The notes below the pieces were generated by a model that saw nothing but the letters and a program-made list of their open reading frames with translations, made no database searches and had not been told where the DNA came from. From Arthrobacter globiformis (GTDB lineage: Bacteria; Actinomycetota; Actinomycetes; Actinomycetales; Micrococcaceae): a stretch of 64,000 nt of DNA. Below, one piece after another: positions 44,076 through 53,746 of the stretch. The position numbers and the translations under genes were made by a program. The stretch spans positions 1-64,000 of the forward strand of contig NZ_QLNP01000103.1 in NCBI RefSeq assembly GCF_003261175.1, written 5' to 3'. Position 1 is the stretch's first letter, and every line of letters starts with the position of its first letter.

Positions 44076-44690
44076 GTGTCTGAAACCGCCGCCAATAAGG
44101 CTGACTTCTGGTTCGACCCCCTCTGCCCGTTCGCCTGGATCACCTCCCGCTGGATCGGCGAGGTGGAAGGCGTCCGCGACATCCAGACGGAGTGGCACGT
44201 CATGAGCCTGTCCGTGCTGAACGAAGGCCGAGACCTTGATCCCAAGTACCGCGAGGCCATGGACAAGGCCTGGGGGCCGGTCAGGGTGATCATCGCCGCT
44301 CAGGAACAGCACGGCGACCACGTGGTCAAGCCGCTGTACGACGCCATGGGATCGCAGATCCACGATGGCGGGCAGAAGGACTTCTCGATCGTCATCAGCA
44401 AGGCCCTGGCCGACTGCGGCCTCCCCGCCGAGCTGGCAGCGGCTGCCGGCTCCGACGAGTACGACCCCCAGCTGCGAGCCAGCCACGAAAAGGGCATCTC
44501 CCGGGTGGGCCAGGACGTCGGAACCCCCGTGGTGGCCTTCAACGGCACCGCGTTCTTTGGACCGGTCCTCACGCGCATTCCGCGCGGGGAGGAAGCCGGG
44601 AAGATCTGGGACGCGTCGGTCACTCTCGCGTCGTACCCGCACTTCTTTGAGATCAAGCGCAGCCGGACTGAAAGCCCTGCCTTCGACTGA
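44076..44690 (+). CDS. DsbA-like protein, mycothiol-dependent nitroreductase Rv2466c type
   Basis: 204-aa thioredoxin-fold protein with helical insertion. The active site is CPFA in DPLCPFAWITSRWI: the first cysteine is present, the second of the CxxC pair is alanine, so it works as a mycothiol-type monothiol rather than a disulfide exchanger. VGTPVVAFNGTAFFGPVL contains the cis-Pro loop. GTG 44076 has GAGGAG nine bases upstream. Rv2466c reduces nitro prodrugs using mycothiol; the natural substrate is unknown. Confidence 0.88.
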   Translation: MSETAANKADFWFDPLCPFAWITSRWIGEVEGVRDIQTEWHVMSLSVLNEGRDLDPKYREAMDKAWGPVRVIIAAQEQHGDHVVKPLYDAMGSQIHDGGQKDFSIVISKALADCGLPAELAAAAGSDEYDPQLRASHEKGISRVGQDVGTPVVAFNGTAFFGPVLTRIPRGEEAGKIWDASVTLASYPHFFEIKRSRTESPAFD

Positions 44691-44696
44691 CCGATT

Positions 44697-44738
44697 GAGC
44701 CCTGGCAGAACTACATGAGAGTAGTTCTGCCGGGGCTC
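44697..44738 (+). terminator. terminator after the DsbA-like gene
   Basis: GAGCCCTGGCAGAACTAC pairs with GTAGTTCTGCCGGGGCTC (one mismatch), followed by TTG. Confidence 0.8.
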
Positions 44739-44744
44739 TTGCGC

Positions 44745-44976
44745 ATCCGCAACAGGAGGACAAAGATAGTTGTTACCCACTTCGAAAGAAGTGAGACGCA
44801 GGAACCAAAGATTCAGTGACATGCTTCCAACGCAGCCTTTGGCAAAGTTAGAAGCAGGCTACCGGTGACAAGGTAGGAAGACCTGAAATTCTAAGGATCT
44901 TGCCAGACTGTCAAAGATGTCACCAGACAGCCGAAAAGTCGAAGCCCCACCAACGGCAAAACGCTGATGGGGCTTC
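44745..44976 (+). ncRNA. candidate structured RNA or degenerate small ORF in low-GC intergenic region
   Basis: Stretch of lower GC with no normal gene. It holds a CACTTC-GAAA-GAAGTG hairpin with a GNRA tetraloop (44778-44793), a two-part stem CAGG/CCTG around CTACC/GGTAG (44855-44885), a CTGTC/GACAG stem (44908-44930) and the hairpin at 44941-44976. Alternatively, AGGAGG (44754-44759) precedes an in-frame TTG opening a 32-codon frame to 44868 with only about half G/C at third positions. Strand and function are uncertain. Confidence 0.35.
44941..44976. terminator. valS terminator hairpin
   Basis: GAAGCCCCA and TGGGGCTTC close an 18-base loop; on the minus strand the stem lies just after valS and is followed by a TTTT-containing run. 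Confidence 0.7.
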
Positions 44977-45009
44977 CCCTTTGCCCGGATACATCCGGGC
45001 CCCTTCGAA

Positions 45010-47631
45010 TCAGGCCTGCGCCGGCTCCTCCGCCGGGGCTAGCTGCACGTCGCTGACCGTGAGCTCGCCCTCGCCGGTGTTGAGGGTGATCTCCTGCGCG
45101 TTGGCCGCGGCCTTGAGGTCCCCGAGCCCTGCCTCAAGCTGGGCCACGAGCGACTCCGTCGCCGTGATCGTCGCCGACAGGACCTCGGTGCGCTGCTTGA
45201 CCTTGGCCTCGGACTTGGCCTTCCGGATGCCGCTGAGCGCAATGCCCACGGTGCCGAGCATGCCGGTGTCGCCGTCGGTGATCTCCAGCGGCGAGGGCCA
45301 GGCGGCGCGGTGCACGGAACCGGCCCGCCACCAGCCCCAAACCTCTTCGGTGGCGAAGGGCAGGAACGGCGCGAAGAGGCGCAGCAGCGAATCCAGCGTG
45401 GTGGCCAGGGCAGCGAGAACCGAAGCCTGCTCGGTCTCGCCGGCGGCACCGTAGGCGCGGTCCTTGATCAGCTCGACGTAGTCGTCCGTGAACTGCCAGA
45501 AGAAGCTTTCGCTGATCTGCAGCGCCCGGGCGTAGTCGTAGTTGTCGAACGCCTTCGTGGCCTGCGCCACGACGTCGGAGAGCTGGGCCAGCAGGGCACG
45601 GTCCAGGGGATTCGTCAGGACAGACAGATCGGTGGATACCACCGAATTCTCCGTGGCACCCAGGTTCAGAACGAACTTCGAGGCGTTCAGCAGCTTGATG
45701 GCCAGGCGCCGGCCGATCTTCATCTGCGCGATCTCGTAGGCGGTGTCCGCGCCCAGGCGTGCGGAGGCAGCCCAGTAGCGGACAGCGTCCGAGCCGTACT
45801 CATTCAGGACGTCCGTCGGCACCACCACGTTGCCCTTGGACTTGGACATCTTCTTGCGGTCCGGATCCAGGATCCAGCCGGAGATGGCCGCGTGCTTCCA
45901 GGGCGCGACGTCCTGCAGGGCGTCCGCGCGGACGACGGAGGAGAACAGCCAGGTGCGGATGATGTCGTGTCCCTGGGGGCGCAGATCGAACGGGAACACC
46001 TTGGCGAACAGGTCCTCGTCCCGGCTCCAGCCGCCCACGATCTGCGGGGTCAGGGATGAGGTGGCCCAGGTGTCCAGGACGTCGGCGTCACCGGTGAAGC
46101 CGTTGGGCTGGTCGCGCTGGGACTCGTCGTAGCCCGGCGCGGCGTCGGCAGCAGGGTCCACCGGCAGGGACTCGTCCGAGGGCAGGACAGGGTTGTCGTA
46201 GTCCGGGTTGCCCTGCGCGTCCAGCGGGTACCAGACCGGGATCGGCACGCCGAAGAAGCGCTGGCGGGAGACCAGCCAGTCCCCGTTGAGGCCGGCAATC
46301 CAGTTCTCGTATCGGGAGCGCATGAAGGACGGGTGGAAGTCGATGTCCTTGCCGCGGCCGATCAGGCGTTCGCGGCGGTCCTCGTCGCGGCCGCCGTTGC
46401 GGATGTACCACTGCCGGGACGTGACCACCTCGAGGGGCTTGTCACCCTTTTCGAAGAAGTTCACCGGGTGGGTGATCTTCTTGGGCTCGCCATCGAGCAG
46501 GTCGGCTGCCGTGAGGAGCTCCACCACTGCCTCCTTGGCGGAGAAGACCGTCTTGCCGGCGATCGCGGCGTAGGCCTCGCGGCCGGCATCCGTGGTGATC
46601 CACTCCGGAGTCTCGGCGAGGATGCGGCCGTCGCGGCCCACGATCGCACGGGTGGGAAGCTGGAGTTCGCGCCACCAGGTCACGTCGGTCAGGTCGCCGA
46701 AGGTGCAGACCATCGCGATGCCCGAGCCCTTGTCCGCCTTGGCCAGCGGGTGCGCCTTGACCTCGAGTTCGACGTCGAACAGGGGGGACTTCACGGTCTT
46801 GCCGAACAGCGGCTGGTACCGCTCGTCGTCGGGGTTTGCCACCAGGGCGGCGCAGGCCGCGAGCAGTTCGGGACGCGTGGTCTCGATGAAGATCTTCTCG
46901 CCGTCCGCCGTGAAGAACGGGTAGCGGTAGTACGCGCCCGGCACCTCGCGGTCCTCGAGCTCGGCCTGGGCGACGGCGGTGCGGAAGGTGACGTCCCAGA
47001 GTGTGGGGGCCTCGGCCATGTAGGCGTCGCCGGCGGAAAGGTTGGCGAGGAAGGCGCGCTGCGACACAGCCCGGGACGTGTCGTCGATGGTGCGGTAGGT
47101 GAGGTTCCAGTCGACGGACAGGCCCAGGGTCTGGAACAGGTTCTCGAAGACCTTCTCGTCCTCGACCGCAAGTTCCTCGCAGAGCTCGATGAAGTTCTGC
47201 CGGGAGACGACGTCGAAGTCCCGCTGGTTCTTCGCCGGCTGTGCCGGCGGCTGGTAGTCCGGGTTGTACGGGATGGCGGGATCGCAGCGGACACCGTAGT
47301 AGTTCTGGACGCGGCGCTCGGTGGGCAGGCCGTTGTCGTCCCAGCCCATGGGGTAGAAGACGTTCTTGCCGGTCATGCGCATGTAGCGGGCCTGCACGTC
47401 GGTCTGGGTGAAGGAAAACATGTGGCCCACGTGAAGGGAACCGGAAGCGGTGGGCGGGGGAGTGTCGATCGAGTAGACCTGCTCCCGGGTGGTGTCGGGG
47501 TCGAACCGGTAGGTTCCTTCCTCGAGCCAGCGCTGCGTGAGGGCAGCCTCCAGGCCCTCCAGGGCCGGCTTGTCGGGAACGTTGATGGGGGCGGTGGCGG
47601 GCGTGTCTGTACCCTGCGTTGATTCAGCCAT
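45010..47631 (-). CDS. valS: valine--tRNA ligase, archaeal/rickettsial type
   Basis: 873-aa class Ia synthetase that charges tRNA-Val. Seen: HVGH for HIGH in SGSLHVGHMFSF, then GWDDNGLPTERRVQNYYGV rather than DHAGIATQ of standard bacterial ValRS, the editing domain with TTRPELLAACAALVANPDDE, CTFGDLTDVTWWRELQLPTR, KMSKSKGNVV, and an anticodon-binding helical C-terminus. The GLPTER form is the archaea-like group found in some bacteria. Single gene ended by the hairpin at 44941. Confidence 0.93.
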   Translation of the reverse strand: MAESTQGTDTPATAPINVPDKPALEGLEAALTQRWLEEGTYRFDPDTTREQVYSIDTPPPTASGSLHVGHMFSFTQTDVQARYMRMTGKNVFYPMGWDDNGLPTERRVQNYYGVRCDPAIPYNPDYQPPAQPAKNQRDFDVVSRQNFIELCEELAVEDEKVFENLFQTLGLSVDWNLTYRTIDDTSRAVSQRAFLANLSAGDAYMAEAPTLWDVTFRTAVAQAELEDREVPGAYYRYPFFTADGEKIFIETTRPELLAACAALVANPDDERYQPLFGKTVKSPLFDVELEVKAHPLAKADKGSGIAMVCTFGDLTDVTWWRELQLPTRAIVGRDGRILAETPEWITTDAGREAYAAIAGKTVFSAKEAVVELLTAADLLDGEPKKITHPVNFFEKGDKPLEVVTSRQWYIRNGGRDEDRRERLIGRGKDIDFHPSFMRSRYENWIAGLNGDWLVSRQRFFGVPIPVWYPLDAQGNPDYDNPVLPSDESLPVDPAADAAPGYDESQRDQPNGFTGDADVLDTWATSSLTPQIVGGWSRDEDLFAKVFPFDLRPQGHDIIRTWLFSSVVRADALQDVAPWKHAAISGWILDPDRKKMSKSKGNVVVPTDVLNEYGSDAVRYWAASARLGADTAYEIAQMKIGRRLAIKLLNASKFVLNLGATENSVVSTDLSVLTNPLDRALLAQLSDVVAQATKAFDNYDYARALQISESFFWQFTDDYVELIKDRAYGAAGETEQASVLAALATTLDSLLRLFAPFLPFATEEVWGWWRAGSVHRAAWPSPLEITDGDTGMLGTVGIALSGIRKAKSEAKVKQRTEVLSATITATESLVAQLEAGLGDLKAAANAQEITLNTGEGELTVSDVQLAPAEEPAQA

Positions 47632-47705
47632 GGTCCCAATTGTTTCATGCCGGGCAGTTGTTTCCTGCCCGGCGGCGAGCGCTGCAGCGGGATGACCGGA
47701 GTAGC

Positions 47706-48089
47706 ATGCGGCCTATGGGCAAAGCAGGCGCTTCCTTTGCGATCAAACGCATCTATGAGGAACCCGCGGCCGACGACGGCTGCCGGGTTCTGGTGGACAG
47801 GCTCTGGCCGCGCGGTGTCAGCAAGGAAAGGGCCCAGCTGGAGCTGTGGCTCAAGGAAGTGGCGCCGTCGCCGCCGCTGCGGCAGGAATTCGCCCACATG
47901 CAGGAGCGGTTCGAGGACTTCCGTGCCCAGTATGAGGACGAGCTGGCGGGCAATCCCGCGGTGGACCAGCTCCTGGAACTCGCGGCCAGGCACGGGAAGC
48001 TGACCCTGCTGTACGCGGCCCGGGATCCGGAGGTGAACCATGCACGGGTTCTGCTGGAGTTCCTGGCAGCACGGGGTCCGGGAAAGTGA
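47706..48089 (+). CDS. DUF488-family protein
   Basis: About 127 aa. The block CRVLVDRLWPRGVSKERAQL, LELWLKEVAPSPPLRQEF and KLTLLYAARDPEVNHARVLLEFL mark the DUF488 family, small proteins of unknown function found near heme or stress genes. ATG 47706 has CGGAG four bases upstream; ATG 47715 is an alternative. It sits between valS and an SDR gene. Confidence 0.85.
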   Translation: MRPMGKAGASFAIKRIYEEPAADDGCRVLVDRLWPRGVSKERAQLELWLKEVAPSPPLRQEFAHMQERFEDFRAQYEDELAGNPAVDQLLELAARHGKLTLLYAARDPEVNHARVLLEFLAARGPGK

Positions 48090-48149
48090 GCCGTTCCCGG
48101 GAGTAAACATTGGGCTGGCCCACCCTGCGGTTGGCGTTAGGGTGGTGCC

Positions 48150-48941
48150 ATGACTGAGGTTTCCGCAAGCTCTGACGTGTCCACCAACAAGTCCATCAAG
48201 AAGGCAGCCCTCGTTACAGGCGCCAGCTCCGGCATTGGCGAGGCCACCGTCCGCGCGCTCCGCGCAGACGGCTGGACCGTGTACGCCGTCGCCCGCCGCC
48301 AGGAACGGCTGGCCGCGCTGGAAGCCCAGACCGGCGCCGTCGCCCTCGCCGGCGACATTTCCGAGGACGGGGACGTGGCCCGCCTGCTGGCAGAGGTGAC
48401 CTCTGCCGGCGGGATCGACACGCTGGTCAACATCGCCGGCGGCGCCCGCGGAGCGGACCGTGTGGGGCAGGCCGTGACTGAGGACTGGGAGTGGATGTAC
48501 CGCGTGAACGTCCTCGGCACCATGAAGCTCACCCGCGCTTTCCTGCCGATGCTGCGCGAGAACGGCGAGGGCACCGTCCTGAACCTGACGTCCACGGCCG
48601 GGCTGGATGCTTACGAGGGCGGCGGCGGCTACAACGCCGCCAAATTCGCCCAGCACGGCCTGACCGGGGCGCTGCGGCTGGAAGAGGCCGATCACAACGT
48701 CCGGGTCATCGAAATCGCCCCAGGCCTGGTCCAGACCGAGGAGTTTGCCATCAACCGGCTTGGTGACGCGCAGGCGGCCGGCAAGGTCTACCAGGGCGTG
48801 GAGAAGCCGCTGACCGCCGAGGACGTGGCCGATGTGGTGCGCTACGCCGTAAGCGCACCGCACCACGTAAATCTCGACCAGATCGTCATCCGCCCGGTGG
48901 CGCAGGCCTCGACCTTCAAGCTGATCCGCAAGCAGGCCTGA
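48150..48941 (+). CDS. SDR-family oxidoreductase
   Basis: 263-aa short-chain dehydrogenase. TGASSGIGEAT near residue 21-31 for the cofactor, NIAGGARG (for NNAG), STAGLDAYEGGGGYNAAKFAQ with catalytic Ser, Tyr and Lys. The C-terminal block PLTAEDVADVVRYAVSAPHHV NLDQIVIRP identifies the YdfG-like/clavaldehyde-type SDR group that reduces 3-hydroxy acids such as L-allo-threonine; the substrate here is unproven. Follows the DUF488 gene by 60 bases and converges on the nuclease-family gene. Confidence 0.85.
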   Translation: MTEVSASSDVSTNKSIKKAALVTGASSGIGEATVRALRADGWTVYAVARRQERLAALEAQTGAVALAGDISEDGDVARLLAEVTSAGGIDTLVNIAGGARGADRVGQAVTEDWEWMYRVNVLGTMKLTRAFLPMLRENGEGTVLNLTSTAGLDAYEGGGGYNAAKFAQHGLTGALRLEEADHNVRVIEIAPGLVQTEEFAINRLGDAQAAGKVYQGVEKPLTAEDVADVVRYAVSAPHHVNLDQIVIRPVAQASTFKLIRKQA

Positions 48942-48960
48942 GCAGGCTGACCCGCGGCCT

Positions 48961-50073
48961 CTATCCGGCCGTCGGAACCTCCAGCGTGGCCAGGACGGCC
49001 GCGTGGTCCGTCCCGGGGACGCGGTGCACGGCGTAGCCCGACGCCGGAATGCGCGGGCTGGTGACCAGGTGGTCGATGGTGATGCCGGGCAGCGCCTGGC
49101 CGTCCATCGGCCACGTGGGCATGAACCGCGCCCCCGACGCCATGCCGACGTCCACCAGCTTCCGGCCGCCCGGGCCGCCGTCGAGCAGCCTGCGGAACTC
49201 CGCGTGGTCATAGGTCGCGTTGAAATCGCCCAGCAGGAGTTGGTTGCGCGTCAGTTGGTTGTTCTGGCCGTCGGCCCCGTTCCGGGCAACCAGCCGGCCC
49301 AGCGATTCCAGGTCGCTGCGCCACTGCCCCACCCGGACATCCGCCGGTGGGAGGGTGTGCACGTTCGTGACCTCAAGAACGGCGGGGGCAGCAGCCGCCT
49401 TGCCAGCACCCGCAACGGCGCCGCCAGCAACGGGCACTGTCACCCGGAAGCTAGGCATCTGGAACGGAGTGTCGGGAACCAGCCCGATGGCTTGGATGGC
49501 GTGTTTTGAGTACGTTGCGCTGCCCGAGCCGTTCTCGGTGGGGCTGCTGATCCTGTTGGGCAGGAGGCTTCCCAGGCCTGCCGCTGCCAGCCGGTCCTCC
49601 AGCGCCTGGGTGAACTCCTGAATGGCCAGAAGTTCCACCCCGTTGTCCCGGACCAGCCGGACGATGTCGGCGGCGTCGGCCCTGCCGAAGCGGGAATTGA
49701 TGCTCATCACCGTCAACGGAACGGTGCTGCCGGTACGGGAGGCTCCGGAGTCTGCCCGGCCTGCACCCGCCTGTCCTGCTTCGGCTGCCCCTTCATCCGC
49801 CCGACCCGCATCCGGTGCCCAGAGCCAGAAAAGCTGGGCTGCCAGGAGCAGGGCGGCAGCGGCCGTGACCAGATGCCGCCGGCCCAGCAGGGCCAGGGCC
49901 AGCGCAAGGGCGGCGGGAATCACCAGCCACGGGGTGAAGGACAGCAGCTGGACCACCAGCGTGGGCCACTCGCCCGGGATGGCGCGGAACACCGAAAGCG
50001 AAGCGACCGGCAGGAGGATGCACAGTGCCAGCACCAGCCAGACGGTTTGCGTGCGGCGGGCCCAAGCAGTCAT
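48961..50073 (-). CDS. membrane-anchored endonuclease/exonuclease/phosphatase-family protein
   Basis: 370 aa: three N-terminal membrane helices within residues 10-95 (VWLVLALCILLPVASL; LLSFTPWLVIPAALALALALL; LVTAAAALLLAAQLFWLW), an Ala/Gly linker and an EEP domain with VMSINSRFGRAD, LLAIQEF, LLGDFNATYDHAEF, IDHLVTSP and GTDHAAVLATL. Active site faces outside the cell. Substrate may be a lipid or phosphate ester, or DNA; not determinable. Divergent from ileS. Confidence 0.87.
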   Translation of the reverse strand: MTAWARRTQTVWLVLALCILLPVASLSVFRAIPGEWPTLVVQLLSFTPWLVIPAALALALALLGRRHLVTAAAALLLAAQLFWLWAPDAGRADEGAAEAGQAGAGRADSGASRTGSTVPLTVMSINSRFGRADAADIVRLVRDNGVELLAIQEFTQALEDRLAAAGLGSLLPNRISSPTENGSGSATYSKHAIQAIGLVPDTPFQMPSFRVTVPVAGGAVAGAGKAAAAPAVLEVTNVHTLPPADVRVGQWRSDLESLGRLVARNGADGQNNQLTRNQLLLGDFNATYDHAEFRRLLDGGPGGRKLVDVGMASGARFMPTWPMDGQALPGITIDHLVTSPRIPASGYAVHRVPGTDHAAVLATLEVPTAG

Positions 50074-50129
50074 GGATCGAGTCTAGGCTCTGGCCGCCGG
50101 ATGGTTGTGGCCGCCCCTGCCTGAGCAGT

Positions 50130-50401
50130 TAGACTGGAGCCAGCAGCTTTGACCCGGCCATCACCGGTGAGCTTCCGGAAGAACACCCGGCCCGCGGTGC
50201 GCACAACCGACCGCGGGGACCAGGCCAGTAGAACCGGACGGGTAAGCCCGTCACAGCAGCAATGAGCGGCCGTCGTCGAACTCCCTTGGAGTAGGCAGCG
50301 GTAAGTGAGGTGGTACCGCGGTGCCGGTGCAGTCGCAGGACTGTGCGTGCGCCGTCCTCGCATCCTGAATTTGTTCACCAGCTCAACCCAGGATGTTCGA
50401 G
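50130..50401 (+). promoter_or_regulatory. T-box riboswitch (translational) upstream of ileS
   Basis: Short stem I with ATC as specifier (50160-50162, isoleucine codon) in GGCCATCACCGGTGAGC, then the T-box element GAGGTGGTACCGCGG ending at 50321 with TGGT at 50311-50314 to pair with uncharged tRNA 3' end. CATCCTG at 50361-50367 pairs exactly with CAGGATG at 50389-50395, which carries the ribosome site, so uncharged tRNA-Ile should free it. This is the actinobacterial translational T-box design. Confidence 0.9.
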
Positions 50402-53400
50402 ATGACGTATTACCCCAAGGCCTCAGCAGCCCCGTCCGGTCCGGGCTCCTCTGCAGGAGTGTCCGCCTCCGTGAAGTTCCCGGAGATCGAGGAGCGGATC
50501 CTCAAGTACTGGGACGAGGACGGCACCTTCCAGGCCAGCATCGACCAGCGCAGCGCCGACCTTCCCGGCGGAACCCCCGGCAGCAACGAATTCGTCTTCT
50601 ACGACGGGCCGCCCTTCGCCAACGGCCTGCCGCACTACGGCCACCTGCTGACCGGCTACGCCAAGGACCTGGTGGGTCGCTACCAGACCCAGCGCGGCAA
50701 GCGCGTGGAGCGCCGCTTTGGCTGGGACACCCACGGCCTGCCCGCCGAGCTGGAAGCCATGAAGCAGCTGGGCATGACGGACAAGACCCAGATCGAGGCC
50801 ATGGGCATCGACAAGTTCAACGACGCCTGCCGCGCCTCCGTGATGAAATACGCCAACGAGTGGCAGGCCTACGTCACCCGCCAGGCCCGCTGGGTGGACT
50901 TCGACAACGACTACAAGACGCTCAATGTCGAGTACATGGAGTCCGTGCTCTGGGCCTTCAAGCAGCTGCACGAGAAGGGCCTGACCTACAACGGCTACCG
51001 CGTGCTGCCGTACTGCTGGAAGGACGAGACGCCGCTGTCCAACCATGAGCTGCGCATGGACGACGACGTCTACAAGAACCGCCAGGACCAGACCGTCACG
51101 GTGACCTTCCCCGTCAAGGCGGGGGAGTCGGAACTGTCCAAGCAGCTGGCCGGTGTGCAGGCGCTTGCCTGGACCACCACGCCCTGGACGCTGCCCACCA
51201 ACCTGGCGCTCGCCGTCGGGCCTTCCATCAGCTACGCCGTGGTGCCCGCCGGACCGAACGGCGTCAAGGCCGCCTCGGCGGAGGCGCCCGTCACCGGCAG
51301 TTTCCTGCTGGCGGAGGACCTGCTGGGCACCTACGCGAAGGACCTGGGGTACGGTGATGGTGCCGCTGGCGCGGCCGCCGCTGCCGCCGCCGTCACCTCC
51401 ACCCACACGGGCGCGGAGCTCGAAGGGCTCACCTACGAGCCACTGTGGCACGACTTCGCAGACACGGAAAAGTACGGCACCCAGAACGCCTGGCAGTTCC
51501 TCGTTGCCGACTACGTCACCACCACCGACGGCACCGGCATCGTCCACCAGGCCCCGGCCTACGGCGAGGACGACCAGAAGGTCTGCGAGGAGGCCGGCAT
51601 CCCCGTGGTCCTCTCCGTGGACGAGGGCGCGAAGTTCCTGCACCTGTTCGCGCACGGCGACCTGCACGACATCGTCGGCCTCCAGGTCTTCGAAGCCAAC
51701 AAGCCCATCACCCAGGTGCTCCGCGCCCAGGGCCGCCTGGTCCGCCAGGCCAGCTACGAGCACAGCTACCCGCACTGCTGGCGCTGCCGCAACCCCCTGA
51801 TCTACCGCGCCGTCTCCTCCTGGTACGTGGAAGTCACCAAGTTCCGCGACCGGATGTCCGAGCTGAACCAGGAAATCAACTGGATCCCCGGCAACGTCAA
51901 GGACGGCCAGTTCGGCAAGTGGCTCGCCAACGCCCGCGACTGGTCCATCAGCCGCAACCGCTACTGGGGCAGCCCCATCCCGGTGTGGCAGTCCAGCGAC
52001 CCGGAGTACCCGCGCACCGACGTCTACGGCTCGCTCGCCGAAATCGAGGCCGACTTCGGCCGGCTGCCGCTGAACAAGGACGGCCAGGTGGACCTGCACC
52101 GGCCGTTCATCGACGAACTGACCAGGCCCAACCCGGACGATCCCCGCACCCCCGAAGAGGGCCAGTCCGTCATGCGCCGCGTGGAGGACGTGCTGGACGT
52201 CTGGTTCGACTCCGGCTCCATGCCCTACGGCCAGGTGCACTACCCGTTCCAGAACGAGGCCTGGTTCGACACCCACAACCCGGCCGACTTCATCGTGGAG
52301 TACATCGGACAGACCCGCGGCTGGTTCTACATGCTGCACATCCTGTCCACCGCGCTGTTTGACCGCCCGGCCTTCCGGAACGTCATCAGCCACGGCATCG
52401 TGCTCGGGTCCGACGGGCAGAAGATGTCCAAGAGCCTGCGCAACTACCCGGACGTCTCCGAGGTGCTGGACCGCGACGGCTCCGACGCCATGCGCTGGTT
52501 CCTCATGTCCAGCCCCATCCTGCGCGGCGGCAACCTCGTGGTCACCGAACAGGGCATCCGCGACGGCGTCCGCCAGGTCATCCTGCCCCTGTGGAACGTG
52601 TACAGCTTCTTCACGCTGTACACGAACGCATCGAACAAAGTGGACGGAACAGCGAACGGCTACGACGCCCAGCTGCGGTACGACGGCTACGCGGACACGC
52701 TGGACCAGTACCTGCTGGCCAACACCGGCGACCTCGTCCGGAACATGACCGCCCAGCTGGACACGTACGACATCTCCGGCGCCTGCGACGAACTCCGCAG
52801 CTACCTGGACATGCTCACCAACTGGTACGTCCGCCGCAGCCGGCAGCGCTTCTTCGACGAGAACGCCGATGCGTTCGACGCCCTGTACACCGCCTTGGAA
52901 GCTGTGTGCCGCGTGGCTGCCCCGCTGCTGCCGCTGGTCTCCGAGGAGATCTGGCGCGGCCTCACCGGCGGCCGCTCCGTGCACCTCGCAGACTGGCCGG
53001 ACCCCGAGCTGTTCCCGGCCAACGCCGCGCTGGTCGAGGCGATGGACCGCGTGCAGCAGATCTGCTCCACGGGCTCCTCGCTGCGGAAGGCCGCCAACCT
53101 GCGCGTTCGCCTGCCGCTGCAGGAACTCACTGTCGTGGCACCCGGTGCAGATGCGCTGGAAGGCTTTGCCGCCGTCGTCGCCGACGAACTGAACCTGCGC
53201 TCGGTCCGGCTGCTGGATGCCGCCAGCGCCTCCCCGGAGGAGTTCGGCATCGAGCAGAAGCTCGTGGTCAACGCCCGCGCCGCCGGTCCGCGCCTCGGCA
53301 AGAACGTGCAGCTGGCCATCAAGGGCTCCAAGTCCGGTGACTGGTCGGTCAGTGAAGCCGGGGTGGTCACGGCCGGCGGCCTCGAGCTTGAGCCGCAGGA

Positions 53401-53743
53401 ATACACCCTGGAAACCGTCGTGGCAGAGTCCGACGGCGGTTCTGCCTCTGTCGCAGTATTGCCCGGAGGCGGCTTCGTGGTTCTGAACACCGAGGTCACC
53501 CCCGAGCTTGAGGCCGAAGGCCTGGCCCGTGACATGGTCCGTGCCATCCAGCAGGCGCGCAAGGATGCCGGGCTGAACGTCAGCGACCGGATCCGGACCA
53601 GCGTGAACGCCGCACAGAACGTCATCGACGCCCTGCTGGCGAACGCCGAGCTGGTGAAGACCGAAACGCTGACGCTGGAGCTGGACGCCGTGGCGGCCGA
53701 CGCTGCCGAACCGCAGATCACTGTAGAAAAAGTGGGGGCCTGA
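50402..53743 (+). CDS. ileS: isoleucine--tRNA ligase, long (IleRS2-like) type
   Basis: 1113-aa class Ia synthetase charging tRNA-Ile. [21 protein letters not shown] is the HIGH region (HYGH) in the eukaryote-like IleRS2 form, [17 protein letters not shown] the KMSKS loop, [15 protein letters not shown] and [11 protein letters not shown] core blocks, and the anticodon domain lies after about residue 740. An Ala-rich insert ([13 protein letters not shown], about 325) is unlike the core. ATG 50402 uses AGGA inside the T-box sequester; the ATG at 50393 overlaps this ribosome site. First gene of an operon with folC, DUF4233 and ndk. Confidence 0.95.
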   Translation: MTYYPKASAAPSGPGSSAGVSASVKFPEIEERILKYWDEDGTFQASIDQRSADLPGGTPGSNEFVFYDGPPFANGLPHYGHLLTGYAKDLVGRYQTQRGKRVERRFGWDTHGLPAELEAMKQLGMTDKTQIEAMGIDKFNDACRASVMKYANEWQAYVTRQARWVDFDNDYKTLNVEYMESVLWAFKQLHEKGLTYNGYRVLPYCWKDETPLSNHELRMDDDVYKNRQDQTVTVTFPVKAGESELSKQLAGVQALAWTTTPWTLPTNLALAVGPSISYAVVPAGPNGVKAASAEAPVTGSFLLAEDLLGTYAKDLGYGDGAAGAAAAAAAVTSTHTGAELEGLTYEPLWHDFADTEKYGTQNAWQFLVADYVTTTDGTGIVHQAPAYGEDDQKVCEEAGIPVVLSVDEGAKFLHLFAHGDLHDIVGLQVFEANKPITQVLRAQGRLVRQASYEHSYPHCWRCRNPLIYRAVSSWYVEVTKFRDRMSELNQEINWIPGNVKDGQFGKWLANARDWSISRNRYWGSPIPVWQSSDPEYPRTDVYGSLAEIEADFGRLPLNKDGQVDLHRPFIDELTRPNPDDPRTPEEGQSVMRRVEDVLDVWFDSGSMPYGQVHYPFQNEAWFDTHNPADFIVEYIGQTRGWFYMLHILSTALFDRPAFRNVISHGIVLGSDGQKMSKSLRNYPDVSEVLDRDGSDAMRWFLMSSPILRGGNLVVTEQGIRDGVRQVILPLWNVYSFFTLYTNASNKVDGTANGYDAQLRYDGYADTLDQYLLANTGDLVRNMTAQLDTYDISGACDELRSYLDMLTNWYVRRSRQRFFDENADAFDALYTALEAVCRVAAPLLPLVSEEIWRGLTGGRSVHLADWPDPELFPANAALVEAMDRVQQICSTGSSLRKAANLRVRLPLQELTVVAPGADALEGFAAVVADELNLRSVRLLDAASASPEEFGIEQKLVVNARAAGPRLGKNVQLAIKGSKSGDWSVSEAGVVTAGGLELEPQEYTLETVVAESDGGSASVAVLPGGGFVVLNTEVTPELEAEGLARDMVRAIQQARKDAGLNVSDRIRTSVNAAQNVIDALLANAELVKTETLTLELDAVAADAAEPQITVEKVGA

Positions 53744-53746
53744 GAC

